A DNA stretch of 64,000 bases from SIG307 sp964609025 (GTDB lineage Bacteria > Bacillota > Clostridia > Lachnospirales > Lachnospiraceae). Shown here piece after piece: positions 17,105-26,032 of the stretch. The stretch lies in contig CAZSQM010000014.1 of NCBI GenBank assembly GCA_964609025.1, positions 14,694-78,693 on the forward strand, in the 5' to 3' direction. Made by a program: the position numbers and the translations under genes. The number at the start of each line of letters is the position of its first letter. Positions within the stretch are counted from its first letter, which is position 1. The notes under the pieces are model-generated. The model was given only the letters and a program-made list of their open reading frames with translations, made no database searches and was not told where the DNA came from.

Positions 17105-18343
17105 ATGGGACGACGACGTTTTTGGAGTATGTTTTTTGCTGCCGCCGGCTTGATTGTCTTATATTGTCTATTACAGAAGCTTCCGCTGCTGGGAGAAGGA
17201 ATCCGCTGGTTTTTGGGAATTCTGTCCCCGATTTTTACGGGCTTTATCATTGCGTTTGTGTTAAATCTGCCGATGCGCGGTCTGGAAAGGCTTTGGGATA
17301 AGAGTACTCTCGGACTGAAGCGTTTTTTCGCGGGACTGAAAAGGAAAAGAAGAAACTCCGCCGCCCCGGCGGGAGAGGATACGGCGTGGGCGGAAAGCGG
17401 CAGGGAGATATCGGTAGGCAGGGTAAGCAGCGCGCTTCGGCGGCCGGTCTGCCTGCTGGTTTCCATTCTGATTATTTTTGCGATTCTTTCCGCTGTGGTG
17501 GCATTGATTCTTCCGGAAATCGGAAAGGCAGTCATGCTGATTGTCAACGGCGTGCCGGACTGGCTGAAACGTGTGCAGGCGTGGTGCATGCAGTATGCCG
17601 AGGAGTATCCTGCAATCGAAAGAATCATTTCCGAGTTAAACATCGACTGGGAGACTACCGCAAAGAGCCTTCTTAGCGTGATAGGAAGCGGAACCATCGG
17701 AATTGTGGGAAGCACATTTATGAGCGTTGTGAATACGTTAGGTGGCATTGTGGATTTTGTAATCGCCTTAATTTTTGGCATTTATGTACTGCTGAATAAG
17801 GAAACGCTGTCACGGCAGACGAAAAAACTGTTCCAGGCATTTTTGCCGGAACGGGTACGAAACGCGGTGCTTCATATCGCCGGGACTTCGCATGGGATTT
17901 TCTGTGCGTTTGTTACGGGGCAGTGCATCGAGGCTGTTATCTTGGGAAGCCTTTGTGCCATCGGTATGCTGATTTTCCGTTTTCCTTATGCGGGGATGAT
18001 TGGAGCGTTAGTCGGTGTAACCGCGCTGATTCCGGTTGTGGGAGCGTTTATCGGAGCGGGCGTCGGAGCGTTCCTGATTCTGATGACAGACCCGTTTCAG
18101 GCTCTGATGTTTCTTATTTACATCGTGGTGTTACAGCAGATAGAGGGAAACGTCATTTATCCGAAAGTGGTGGGAAGTTCTGTTGGGCTTCCGGCAATGT
18201 GGGTCTTAGCGGCAGTGACGGTCGGCGGCGGAATCGGCGGAGTCTTAGGCATGCTGTTTGCCGTGCCGACGGCTTCCGTAGCGTATACGCTGCTTCGTGA
18301 GGTTACGGACCGGCGGCTGAAAAAGAAGCGGAAAGATTTGTAA
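17105..18343 (+). CDS. AI-2E family transporter
   Basis: 412 residues. ATG at 17105 is chosen because AAGGAGG lies six bases before it. N-terminal paired membrane segments are followed by a soluble middle region (PDWLKRVQAWCMQYAEEYPAIER) and the family core: VDFVIALIFGIYVLLNKE, GVTALIPVVGAFIGAGVGAF and QQIEGNVIYPKVVGSSVGLP. The family (PerM/YdiK/TqsA) includes the AI-2 exporter TqsA and sodium-proton antiporters, so the substrate is open. A charged insert at about 78-110 is lineage-specific. It is followed 24 bases later by signal peptidase I. Confidence 0.92.
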   Translation: MGRRRFWSMFFAAAGLIVLYCLLQKLPLLGEGIRWFLGILSPIFTGFIIAFVLNLPMRGLERLWDKSTLGLKRFFAGLKRKRRNSAAPAGEDTAWAESGREISVGRVSSALRRPVCLLVSILIIFAILSAVVALILPEIGKAVMLIVNGVPDWLKRVQAWCMQYAEEYPAIERIISELNIDWETTAKSLLSVIGSGTIGIVGSTFMSVVNTLGGIVDFVIALIFGIYVLLNKETLSRQTKKLFQAFLPERVRNAVLHIAGTSHGIFCAFVTGQCIEAVILGSLCAIGMLIFRFPYAGMIGALVGVTALIPVVGAFIGAGVGAFLILMTDPFQALMFLIYIVVLQQIEGNVIYPKVVGSSVGLPAMWVLAAVTVGGGIGGVLGMLFAVPTASVAYTLLREVTDRRLKKKRKDL

Positions 18344-18367
18344 TTATGAGAACAGGAGAACACATAC

Positions 18368-18898
18368 ATGGAAAAGAAAAAAGCGGTAATAAAAGAAATC
18401 ATTAGCTGGGTAATCGTACTGGTGCTTGCGTTTGTAATCGGGAATTGCCTGAATAAGTTTGTGTTGATGAAGGCAGAGATTCCGTCGGGGTCTATGGAGA
18501 ATACGATGCAGATCGGAGACCGGGTGTTCGGCTTTCGCCTTGCGTATCTGTTTTCGGAGCCGAAACGCGGGGATATTGTCATGTTTGATTATCCCGACGA
18601 TGAAAGCATATTGTATGTGAAAAGAATTATCGGGCTTCCGGGAGAAGTGGTAGAAATCGTGGAGGGCAAGGTTTATATTAACGGGAGTACAACGCCGTTG
18701 GAGGAAGACTACTTAAAGGAAGAACCGGTAGGGAGCTACGGAAAGTTCCAGGTGCCGGAAGGGTGTTACTTTATGCTGGGGGATAACCGCAATAACTCCT
18801 GGGATTCAAGAAAATGGAAGAATAAGTATGTAGCGGAAGACAAAATCAAATGCAAGGTGCTGTTTCGTTACAAACCGGGCTTTCAGTGGCTGGACTGA
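18368..18898 (+). CDS. lepB: Signal peptidase I
   Basis: 176 residues, the usual single-TM Gram-positive type. One N-terminal membrane segment (about 11-30) is followed by the catalytic Ser in IPSGSMENTM (S42), and the general-base Lys in YVKRIIGLPGE (K85). Box E is MLGDNRNNSWDSRKW. It removes signal peptides from secreted proteins. The gene follows the AI-2E transporter closely and probably shares its transcript. Confidence 0.95.
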   Translation: MEKKKAVIKEIISWVIVLVLAFVIGNCLNKFVLMKAEIPSGSMENTMQIGDRVFGFRLAYLFSEPKRGDIVMFDYPDDESILYVKRIIGLPGEVVEIVEGKVYINGSTTPLEEDYLKEEPVGSYGKFQVPEGCYFMLGDNRNNSWDSRKWKNKYVAEDKIKCKVLFRYKPGFQWLD

Positions 18899-18909
18899 AG
18901 AGTCCGCGT

Positions 18910-19176
18910 TTAGTGGTGAGGGTGCTTGCTGATTACCGCGTGGGCCTGTGTGATTTCCGCCATGATGGAGGCTTTAAACTGGTTATCAAACTCGCATAAG
19001 CGCGACATCAGCTCGCCCTGTGTAGTTGCGACATATTTCGGCTTTAAGCGGTTCAGGGTATAGGACGCAATATCAAGACGGCAACGCTCACATTTACAAC
19101 CGTCCAAGTTGTCTAACATCTCATCCAGAGTGAGAATTACATATTCTTCCATGATATTCCGTAAGATTAACTGCAT
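18910..19176 (-). CDS. comFB: ComFB-family protein
   Basis: 88 residues. Start 19176 is set by GGAGGCAGG upstream; the longer open frame has no ribosome site. EEYVILTLDEML then CKCERCRLDIASYTLNRLKPKYV is the ComFB (late competence development) signature: the CxCxxC cluster probably binds zinc, and DIASYTLNRLKPKYV is the conserved helix. B. subtilis ComFB is encoded in the comF operon but its own role is unclear; cyanobacterial relatives have been reported to bind cyclic dinucleotides. Here it is a single gene convergent with lepB, with no comFA or comFC nearby. Confidence 0.88.
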   Translation of the reverse strand: MQLILRNIMEEYVILTLDEMLDNLDGCKCERCRLDIASYTLNRLKPKYVATTQGELMSRLCEFDNQFKASIMAEITQAHAVISKHPHH

Positions 19177-19281
19177 ATTGCCTGCCTCCGTTTGTTGGTA
19201 TAGACTAATGGTATCATTATTTTGGCGGAATGTAAAGAAAAATCTTTTATTTCGGAGCAGATAAGGGAGATTTATAGAAGA

Positions 19282-20259
19282 ATGGAAAAGAAAAGAATGA
19301 ATATTGTAGTATTGGAAAGAAACAGCGTAGGACCGGATATTTCGGTAGATTGCTTTGAAGAACTGGGCAACGTGACGTATTATGAGAATACCGTTACGGT
19401 GGAGGAAATAAAAGAGCGGGTGAAGAACGCGGATATTATCGTGGTAAACAAGTCCCCTATGACGGAGGAAAGTCTGAAAGACGCGCCCCGGGTGAAGTTG
19501 ATTTGTGAATTTGCTACCGGCTATGATAACTGCGATTTGGCATATTGCAAATCCAGAGGCATCCGCGTATCCAATGTAGTGGATTATTCCACGGCTATGG
19601 TGGCACAGCATACCTTTACCTTGGCGCTGGCGCTGAGCCAGAAGCTGCCCCATTATGACCGGTATGTAAAGTCCGGCGCATACAGCGCGCAGGACCGGTT
19701 TTCTAATTTTGACGAGCCTTTTTACGAATTGGAAGGTAAGACATGGGGGATTGTCGGAATGTGAAACATCGGAAAGCGGGTGGCAAGGATTGCGACCGCG
19801 TTCGGCTGCAGGGTAATCTTTTATTCCGTTACCGGCAAGAGTACCTGTACGGAATATCCGCAGGTGGATAAGGATACGCTGTTAAAAGAGAGCGACTTTT
19901 TATCCCTTCATTGTCCGTTAAGCGAGTTGTCCTATCACTTTATCGATAAAGAGGCATTGCGGAACATGAAAAATTCTGCGATTCTTATCAATGTCGCCAG
20001 AGGTCAGGTAGTGGACAATCCGGCGCTTTACGATGCGCTGGAAACGGGGGAGATTGCGGCAGCCGGACTTGATGTGCTGGAAAAAGAGCCCTTGGAGCTT
20101 TCCAATCCGTTAAGCAGACTCAAAGACAGTAACAAGCTGATTATTACGCCCCATCTGGCATGGGGCAGCGTAGAAGCCCGTAACAGGTGCGTGGAGGGCG
20201 TGTATCAGAATATTCTGGCATTCCAAAGAGGGGAGGAGAGGAATCTGGTGAATCCGTAA
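19282..20259 (+). pseudogene. D-2-hydroxyacid dehydrogenase interrupted by one in-frame TGA
   Basis: Read through, 325 codons give a normal-length NAD-dependent 2-hydroxyacid dehydrogenase (glycerate or lactate dehydrogenase type). The N-terminal catalytic half is intact (FATGYDNCDLAYCKSRGIRV). The Rossmann loop should read GIVGMGNIGK, but the codon after the Met is TGA (19762-19764) where GGA is expected, a single G-to-T difference. The frame continues without shift, and all downstream catalytic parts are present: INVARGQVVDNPAL (Arg), DVLEKEPLEL (Glu) and ITPHLAWGS (His). Either a very recent nonsense mutation or a sequencing error. Start 19282 follows AAGGGAG. TGA is used as a true stop elsewhere here, so recoding is unlikely. 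Confidence 0.85.
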
Positions 20260-20267
20260 TTTACAGT

Positions 20268-20744
20268 TTACCGTTTCAGGATACTCCATTCCTTGATCAG
20301 CTGTTTTTCCGACCATGCCGCATTGGCGGGAGAGGTAGACGGAAGGCAGACAGCCTCTCTTTTTATGACATCTCTTATCAATTTGTTATAATACTTTTCC
20401 GCAGTTTTTCCGTTCACATAAATTCCTTTTATGTCTGCATTGTCAAGTATCTGCGTTAAATCGTTCGGCACCACATTTTTTATGGAGCTGTCCGAACTTC
20501 CCTGAATATCGCAGGAGGCGATAACATCCCATAGGGCAATTCCGTGAGAGAGTAAAAAGGTGCGTTTTTCTTCCACCGTTTTAGGCGTATCGCACCCGAA
20601 TACGGCGGAAACCACGCTCCAGAACCGGTTCTTCGGATGACCGTAAAAGAACATTTCCTCCCGGGACTTCACAGAGGGAAAGCTCCCTAAAATCAGAATT
20701 TGAGAATGCCGGTCATAGACCGGGGAAATCGGGTGTTGCAGCAT
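20268..20744 (-). CDS. DNA-deoxyinosine glycosylase (uracil-DNA glycosylase superfamily)
   Basis: 158 residues, with start 20744 set by AAGGAGG upstream. QILILGSFPSVKSRE is the superfamily motif 1 in the deoxyinosine-glycosylase form. GHPKNRFW, LLSHGIALWDVIASC and the motif 2-like LPSTSPANA all match the clostridial hypoxanthine-DNA glycosylase family. The protein would excise hypoxanthine, produced by adenine deamination, starting base-excision repair. It is convergent with the broken dehydrogenase (8-base gap) and downstream of tRNA-Leu on the same strand. Confidence 0.88.
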   Translation of the reverse strand: MLQHPISPVYDRHSQILILGSFPSVKSREEMFFYGHPKNRFWSVVSAVFGCDTPKTVEEKRTFLLSHGIALWDVIASCDIQGSSDSSIKNVVPNDLTQILDNADIKGIYVNGKTAEKYYNKLIRDVIKREAVCLPSTSPANAAWSEKQLIKEWSILKR

Positions 20745-20844
20745 AAAGAACCTCCTTTTGCATATCATTTATGATATTTTGGAAAGTACGATGGTAAACG
20801 TTGCGGTTGCCAAAAGATTGGTACGGGATAGCGTGTGGAAACCG

Positions 20845-20879
20845 AAAAAGCCGACTGCTTTTGGCAATCGGCTTTTTTA
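20845..20879 (-). terminator. Terminator downstream of tRNA-Leu
   Basis: AAAAAGCCGA (20845-20854) and TCGGCTTTTTT (20869-20878) form a stem with extra GC pairs inside. On the minus strand it follows the tRNA by about 12 bases and ends in a T-run. The symmetrical A/T flanks would allow termination in both directions. Confidence 0.8.
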
Positions 20880-20890
20880 ATTTGATATAC

Positions 20891-20973
20891 TGCGGATGGC
20901 GGGACTTGAACCCGCACGAGCGTGAACCCGGCAGATTTTGAGTCTGCTGCGTCTGCCATTCCGCCACATCCGC
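20891..20973 (-). tRNA. tRNA-Leu, anticodon CAA
   Basis: On the minus strand a class II cloverleaf of 83 bases: acceptor arm GCGGATG pairs with CATCCGC plus discriminator A, and the anticodon stem GCAGA/TCTGC encloses CTCAAAA, giving anticodon CAA (codon UUG). A long variable arm and the T-arm GCGGGTTCAAGTCCCGC follow. The 3' CCA is not encoded. A terminator follows at 20845-20879. Confidence 0.95.
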
Positions 20974-21076
20974 ATGACCGGCAAAGAATGAACCGCCGAA
21001 CAGGAAATAGTTTACCATACTTTTTCCTGTTTGACAAGATGTATTTTCAAATTTACCTCAAAAATTGTTTCGGCAG

Positions 21077-22963
21077 TTATTCGGAGGCATCCCGCGTCAG
21101 GTCTACATGAAAAAACTCCTCCAGATAGCGTAACATATAGGCAGGACGCTGTTCGGCAAAGGAGCGGATGCGCTCCATATGGCGTTCCAGTGTGGCGGTA
21201 GAGGTATAAATGGTATCATATTCCTGCTTTAAGGTATCGAGATGCTCGTAGTAGTAAGCAAGTTCGGTATCCCGTTCCGCACACATTTCATCCAAAACCC
21301 TGCAAACATTGTCATAGGAAAGGGCACCGTTCATATACTCCAGCATTTTGTCAATAAAATACTGTTTGCAGTCCTCCCGCTTTAACAGCGCCGCAAGGAG
21401 AGGCGCATAGCGGTCTCCGTTTGGGGAACCAAGCACCTGTTCCAAATCGTTTCTTGCCGCACCGGCATCCTCGGTGGACTGGTAAGTACCGAATCCGACG
21501 TCGCAGTCATGCAAAAGGAAGCGAAAACGGCCGTCCTTTTCGCCGGTGCCGTATTCCTCGTCTTCGGCAGCATAGTAGCGAAAGCATCGGAAATTTCCGT
21601 CGGGCCAGTCATAGTTTGCGGCGTACATATTGTATGCCATATAGTCCATGTAGTTTTCTACGTCAATCTTTGTGCAGAGTGCGGCAAAGGTTTCGTCCTC
21701 GGTCAAATCGGCGTAGGCATACTCTTTGTAGAGGGCGTTGTATTCCTTTGCGGCAGCGTTTTCCAGAGCGTCGTCGCTTCCGGATACCCGGTGTTCGGTA
21801 CCCTCCAGAACCACATATTCTCCGTCGCTTTTTCCGTTGCGGTACTGAAAGTATTTGTCACAGTAGGACTCATGCAGCCAGTAAAAGCCGTAATAGGAGC
21901 CGTTGATATAGGCAACCGCAGGAACGACTGCTTCGTAAGCGGCAAATCCGGCGTCCCCGGCCAGACGCTGGAGCAGCTCGTCACGGATAAAGCCGAGCTG
22001 GAAATCGTCGCCGCCGTTACGAAGTACCAGCTTGTCGTATTTGGTAATGGGAGTGACGCCGTCTAGCATTGTAGAACCGAAAATCGTGGTGGAAAATGTC
22101 CCTTTTCCTTTCTCGTATTCTTTTCTTGCATAGAGCTTTAAGGATTTTACGGCGTGTTGTCTTGAGGTGCCGCCGAATACCCGTACTCCGGCAAACTGGG
22201 AGAACAGAAGCGTTCCGTCGGAAGAAACGGCTTCGATATGGACAACGCGTTCGGATTCGGCTCCGCGCGCCTTATAGTTCGTACCGTATAAAATTCCGTC
22301 CGGACCCTCCGTTAATTCTGCCGGATTTCCGTTGATGGAAAAGATGGCGGTGGTGTAGCGGTCCTGAATTCCGGTGTTGACAAAGTAGGTATGCACATAG
22401 GTATCGGAAACGGTGCCGTCGTCATACCATGCCTTGGCGCGGATGGAGTAGGCATTCGGAAAAGAACCGGAATTTGCCTCTAACAAAAGCGGTTCCGTAT
22501 AGAGGAGGGAAGTTTCGTCAGGCTCTGTACCGTCCATTGTATAGGTAATGTAGCCGGATTTCTTTGAAGCAATGGAAAGCTCCAGCAAAATGTCTTCGGA
22601 AAAAAGATAACCCGCCTCGGAAAAGCAGACCTCGCCTAACGTACCGGTGGGTGTCGGAAGCGGTGCCTTGGTCGGAACCGGCGTTGCGGTCGGCGCTTCG
22701 GTCGGCGCTTCGGTCGGCAAAGGTGTCGGAGTAATCACCGGAGTCGGTGACAGAACCGGCGTAAGCGTCGGCATTTCGGATACGACAGGCGTTGCGTCGG
22801 ACGGAGCAGACATCAAGCTGCCGCAGCCCGCAAAAGCAAACAACCCGCAGAGCATAAGCGGGAGGAAATACCGGGCGGAACGGGACCTATCGGTTGCGTC
22901 CGTTCGCCGCAGGAGGAGAGGTTTGCAGGTAACATTTTTGGGGGTGTGAAGTAAAGAATTCAT
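21077..22963 (-). CDS. CotH-kinase-family lipoprotein with chitobiase-like domain
   Basis: 628 residues from the ATG at 22963, seven bases after GAGGAAG; a GTG at 22993 is possible but overlaps trkH's stop. A long basic n-region leads to LFAFAGC, a lipobox at C47, then a Pro/Thr linker (TPVITPTPLPTEAPTEAP). A chitobiase/beta-hexosaminidase C-terminal-like domain follows (YITYTMDGTEPDETSLLYTEPL), then the CotH domain: GGDDFQLGFIRDELLQRLAG, YYGFYWLHESYCDKYF, MDYMAYNMYAANYDWPDGN and FRFLLHDCDVGFG, the kinase-like active-site Asp motif. CotH proteins are atypical protein kinases first seen on spore coats; this one is predicted at the outer face of the membrane. It is third in the trkA-trkH operon. 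Confidence 0.9.
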   Translation of the reverse strand: MNSLLHTPKNVTCKPLLLRRTDATDRSRSARYFLPLMLCGLFAFAGCGSLMSAPSDATPVVSEMPTLTPVLSPTPVITPTPLPTEAPTEAPTATPVPTKAPLPTPTGTLGEVCFSEAGYLFSEDILLELSIASKKSGYITYTMDGTEPDETSLLYTEPLLLEANSGSFPNAYSIRAKAWYDDGTVSDTYVHTYFVNTGIQDRYTTAIFSINGNPAELTEGPDGILYGTNYKARGAESERVVHIEAVSSDGTLLFSQFAGVRVFGGTSRQHAVKSLKLYARKEYEKGKGTFSTTIFGSTMLDGVTPITKYDKLVLRNGGDDFQLGFIRDELLQRLAGDAGFAAYEAVVPAVAYINGSYYGFYWLHESYCDKYFQYRNGKSDGEYVVLEGTEHRVSGSDDALENAAAKEYNALYKEYAYADLTEDETFAALCTKIDVENYMDYMAYNMYAANYDWPDGNFRCFRYYAAEDEEYGTGEKDGRFRFLLHDCDVGFGTYQSTEDAGAARNDLEQVLGSPNGDRYAPLLAALLKREDCKQYFIDKMLEYMNGALSYDNVCRVLDEMCAERDTELAYYYEHLDTLKQEYDTIYTSTATLERHMERIRSFAEQRPAYMLRYLEEFFHVDLTRDASE

Positions 22964-22992
22964 GGTAAAACTTCCTCTCATAACAAATAACA

Positions 22993-24432
22993 CTATTTTT
23001 TCCAGGTTGCAGGGTGGAACAGCACCATCATCGGAATAATTTCCAGACGTCCGGCTAACATATCAAACATCAGCACAAATTTGGAAAAGGTGGAAAATTC
23101 AGAGAAATTTCCGGTCGGTCCTACCGTATTAAGGCCGGGACCGATGTTGTTTAAAGTGGCGGCAACGGCCGTAAAATTAGTTGTCGTATCGAAGCCGTTG
23201 AGACAAAGGAGCAACAGGGAAACGATAAAAATTCCAATATAGGTCATCAGCAATGTGTTACAGGAGCGAACCACAGAGTGCGACAGCGCTTTGCCGTCCA
23301 TCTTCAGCACCTGAATACGCTTCGGATGAATCTGCTGCATCAATTCCTTTTTGATTTGTTTTAAGTAAATCATAATGCGGGACACCTTGATACCGCCTCC
23401 CGTAGAACCGGCGCAGGCGCCGATAAACATCAGGCAGACCATGAGAGTCCGGGCAAATTCAGGCCACTGATTAAAGTCCGCGGTGGCATAACCGGTGGTT
23501 GTCATAATGGAGGCAACCTGAAAGGTAACCGTCTGTAAACTTTCCGCAATGCCGCCGCCGTCCGCGACAAGGCTGACGGTAAGAAGAACAACGGCAGCAA
23601 GGTAAATCAGGAAGTACCAGCGTACCTCCTCCATGCAAAAGGCGTCCTTTACCTTTCGGATTAAAATGTAATAGTAGAAAGTAAAGTTTACACCGAACAG
23701 AAACATAAAGACGGTAATCACGTTCTGCAAATATATGGAATAACCGGCAATGCTGTTGTTTTTGATACCGAAACCGCCGGTTCCGGCCGTGCCGAACGCA
23801 TGGCAGATCGAATCGAACAACGGCATGCCCCCAAGCAGCAGCAGAAGGATTTCCACAACCGTCATTACCAGATAAATGGCATAAAGCAAAAAGGCGGTCT
23901 GCTGCATTTTCGGAACGAGCTTTCCGACGGAAGGGCCGGGACTTTCCGCTTTCATAAGGTTCATGGTAGAACCGCCGGTCATCGGAAGGATGGCGAGAAT
24001 GAATACAAGCACGCCCATGCCGCCGATCCAATGGCTGAAGCTCCGCCAGAGAAGATTCGCATGGGAAAGCGCTTCCACATCGGTTAAAATGCTGGAGCCC
24101 GTAGTGGTAAAGCCGGAAATGATTTCAAACAGTGCGTTTGGGTAATAGGGGATATCCTTTGTGAAAACAAAGGGAAGCGCCCCAATCAGACTGATGACAA
24201 TCCAGCTTAAGGCAACGACAACAAAGCCTTCTTTTGCATAGAAGGTGGAATTGGAATTTTTGCGAAGACGAAACAGCCGTCCCAGGGCGGCACAGCCAAT
24301 GCTTAACGCAAGGTAAATCAAGGCGTCCGTAGTTTCTCCGTAGAGAAAACCGGTGAGCGCGGGGGGCAGGAAAAAGATTCCCTGTAACTGAATTACCCAG
24401 CCGAGAATGTGAAATACCATTAAATAATTCAT
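22993..24432 (-). CDS. trkH: Trk/Ktr potassium uptake membrane subunit
   Basis: 479 residues from the ATG at 24432, with AGGAG upstream; a TTG three codons earlier is less likely. It contains the repeated M1-P-M2 units of the SKT superfamily with selectivity-filter segments: TTTGSSILTDV, GTAGTGGFGIKN, TTTGYATADF and NNIGPGLNTVGP. It forms the K+ pore regulated by TrkA. trkA ends 12 bases upstream and the CotH lipoprotein gene begins 29 bases downstream. Confidence 0.95.
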   Translation of the reverse strand: MNYLMVFHILGWVIQLQGIFFLPPALTGFLYGETTDALIYLALSIGCAALGRLFRLRKNSNSTFYAKEGFVVVALSWIVISLIGALPFVFTKDIPYYPNALFEIISGFTTTGSSILTDVEALSHANLLWRSFSHWIGGMGVLVFILAILPMTGGSTMNLMKAESPGPSVGKLVPKMQQTAFLLYAIYLVMTVVEILLLLLGGMPLFDSICHAFGTAGTGGFGIKNNSIAGYSIYLQNVITVFMFLFGVNFTFYYYILIRKVKDAFCMEEVRWYFLIYLAAVVLLTVSLVADGGGIAESLQTVTFQVASIMTTTGYATADFNQWPEFARTLMVCLMFIGACAGSTGGGIKVSRIMIYLKQIKKELMQQIHPKRIQVLKMDGKALSHSVVRSCNTLLMTYIGIFIVSLLLLCLNGFDTTTNFTAVAATLNNIGPGLNTVGPTGNFSEFSTFSKFVLMFDMLAGRLEIIPMMVLFHPATWKK

Positions 24433-24444
24433 TGCAAGCAACTC

Positions 24445-25818
24445 CTATTTTACGGGATTCTGCAGAATATCGGAAATATCCTGTAAGCCCTTGTGTGTAG
24501 TAACGACAATTACGGTATCGTCTTTCTGGATAAAATCGCGTCCGGTCGGGGTAATTACGCGGTTTCCTCTTACAATACAGCAAATCAGAAGATTCTTTTT
24601 CAGGTTCAGGTTCAGGAACGGAATATCCGTAACGGCGCTGCTTTCCCGTACATGGAACTCTAACGCTTCCACCTGATTGTCCATCAGGCGGTAGAGGGCT
24701 TCTACATTGCTGCCGTAGGAATTGTTCTGGGAACGGACATATTGCAGAATGTATTCCGTCGTAATGTTTTTCGGTGAAATAATGCTTCCGATCGGCAGGT
24801 CGTTGATAATCTCGTCAATGGCAAGGCGGTTTATTTTCGTAATTTTTTTGCAGTGCGAACCGACCTTATTTGCATATAACGAAAGGAAAATATTTTCCTC
24901 GTCCACGGTGGTCAGGGATACGAAAGCGTCGGTTTTGGCGAGTCCTTCCTCCAAAAGCAGCTCATGGTCGGTTGCGTCCGCATGGATGATAACCGCCTTC
25001 GGAAGCGCATCGCTTAAAAAGTCACAGCGTTCCCTGTTCCGCTCAATGATTTTTACCTGAATACCGGAATCTAAAAGGGCCTGTGCCAGATAGTAGGAAA
25101 TCATGCCGCCTCCCGCAATCATAACGTCGTGAATCCCGCGGATGGAGGAGAGCTTGCTCATGCGGTAAAAGCTGTTGATTTTTTCTCTCGGGAGAACAAC
25201 GGAAATCGTATCGCCCGCCATGAGAACCGTATTGCCGTCCGGAATACAAATCTGGTGGTTGTGTACTAAAATACAAATCAGGATTTCGTGGTTGAACTTT
25301 CGGGAAAATTCCTGCACCTTCATATTATGGAGCGGCGAATGCTCCGAGATGGCAACCCGCAACAAATCCACCTTGCCCTTGGCAAAGGAGTCGATTTCCA
25401 TTGCGTCCGGCACCTGAATGAGCTGGGCAATTTCACTTGCGGCAGCAAACTCCGGATTGATGATCATGGAAATATCCATACAGTATTTTAAGTAATTGAT
25501 TTCACGGAAATATTCCGGGTTTCTGACTCTGGCAATGGTGCGGCATTTGCTTGCCTTTTTGGCAATCAGGCAGGAAATCAGGTTGATTTCGTCCTGATTT
25601 GTAACCGCAATGAGCAGGTCTGCGTGTTCGATTCCCGCCTCCTGTAATGTTAAAAAGCTGGATGCGTTTCCGACAATCCCCTGTAAATCAAGGTTGGAAA
25701 GTGCCGGCTGCAAACGCTCCGCAGAATTATCGATTAAAGTAATATCGTGTCCCTCGTCATTAAGCTGCTGTGCAAGGGCATAGCCTACTCTGCCGCAGCC
25801 TGCAATGATGATTTTCAT
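24445..25818 (-). CDS. trkA: Trk potassium uptake regulatory protein TrkA
   Basis: 457 residues, with start 25818 set by GGAAGGAG. It has a duplicated architecture, RCK_N-RCK_C twice: first NAD-binding unit MKIIIAGCGRVGYALAQQL and second VMIAGGGMISYYLAQALL near residue 230, each with a TrkA_C region (DLLRVAISEHSPLHN and EALEFHVRESSAVTD). It binds NAD(H) or nucleotides and gates TrkH. It is the first gene of the trkA-trkH-cotH operon. The upstream gap holds a weak extended -10 (TGGTACACT on minus) and then the diverged repeat at 25890-26032. Confidence 0.95.
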   Translation of the reverse strand: MKIIIAGCGRVGYALAQQLNDEGHDITLIDNSAERLQPALSNLDLQGIVGNASSFLTLQEAGIEHADLLIAVTNQDEINLISCLIAKKASKCRTIARVRNPEYFREINYLKYCMDISMIINPEFAAASEIAQLIQVPDAMEIDSFAKGKVDLLRVAISEHSPLHNMKVQEFSRKFNHEILICILVHNHQICIPDGNTVLMAGDTISVVLPREKINSFYRMSKLSSIRGIHDVMIAGGGMISYYLAQALLDSGIQVKIIERNRERCDFLSDALPKAVIIHADATDHELLLEEGLAKTDAFVSLTTVDEENIFLSLYANKVGSHCKKITKINRLAIDEIINDLPIGSIISPKNITTEYILQYVRSQNNSYGSNVEALYRLMDNQVEALEFHVRESSAVTDIPFLNLNLKKNLLICCIVRGNRVITPTGRDFIQKDDTVIVVTTHKGLQDISDILQNPVK

Positions 25819-25889
25819 AAGAAGACTCCTTCCGATGTGAAAAGCTAATCTACCCCTTAGTGTACCACGAGAATGAAAAAAAGTCACTA

Positions 25890-26032
25890 GGAACTGATGC
25901 AAAATTCTGCACGGTCCCATTCTTGCAGGCGGTGAAGTGTCTGTGACCGCATGGGATATCCGCTATCTTATATTGCAAACGCAACACTCCGTCAAACTTT
26001 CCTGAAGAACCACTAAAACGCTCAGGTGCGGT
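25890..26032. repeat. Diverged copy of the left half of the 15798 repeat element
   Basis: Two blocks match the element at 15798-16128 in the same order: CGGTCCCATTCTTGC (25912-25926) versus 15831-15845, and a block of about 50 bases around 25978-26030 versus 15898-15950, both containing GTCAAACTT and CGCTCAGGTG. The blocks between differ. It ends inside the SDR gene, whose stop codon (26022-26024) and last residues lie in repeat sequence. Confidence 0.65.

Noticed and set aside
18910..19653. A 247-residue reading of the ComFB gene
   Set aside because: The extra N-terminal 159 residues are antisense to the dehydrogenase gene and lack a ribosome site; the ATG at 19176 has one and fits the family.
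19762..19764. Selenocysteine codon in the 2-hydroxyacid dehydrogenase
   Set aside because: The position is a structural glycine of the Rossmann loop, not a Cys site, and no SECIS-like stem follows directly.
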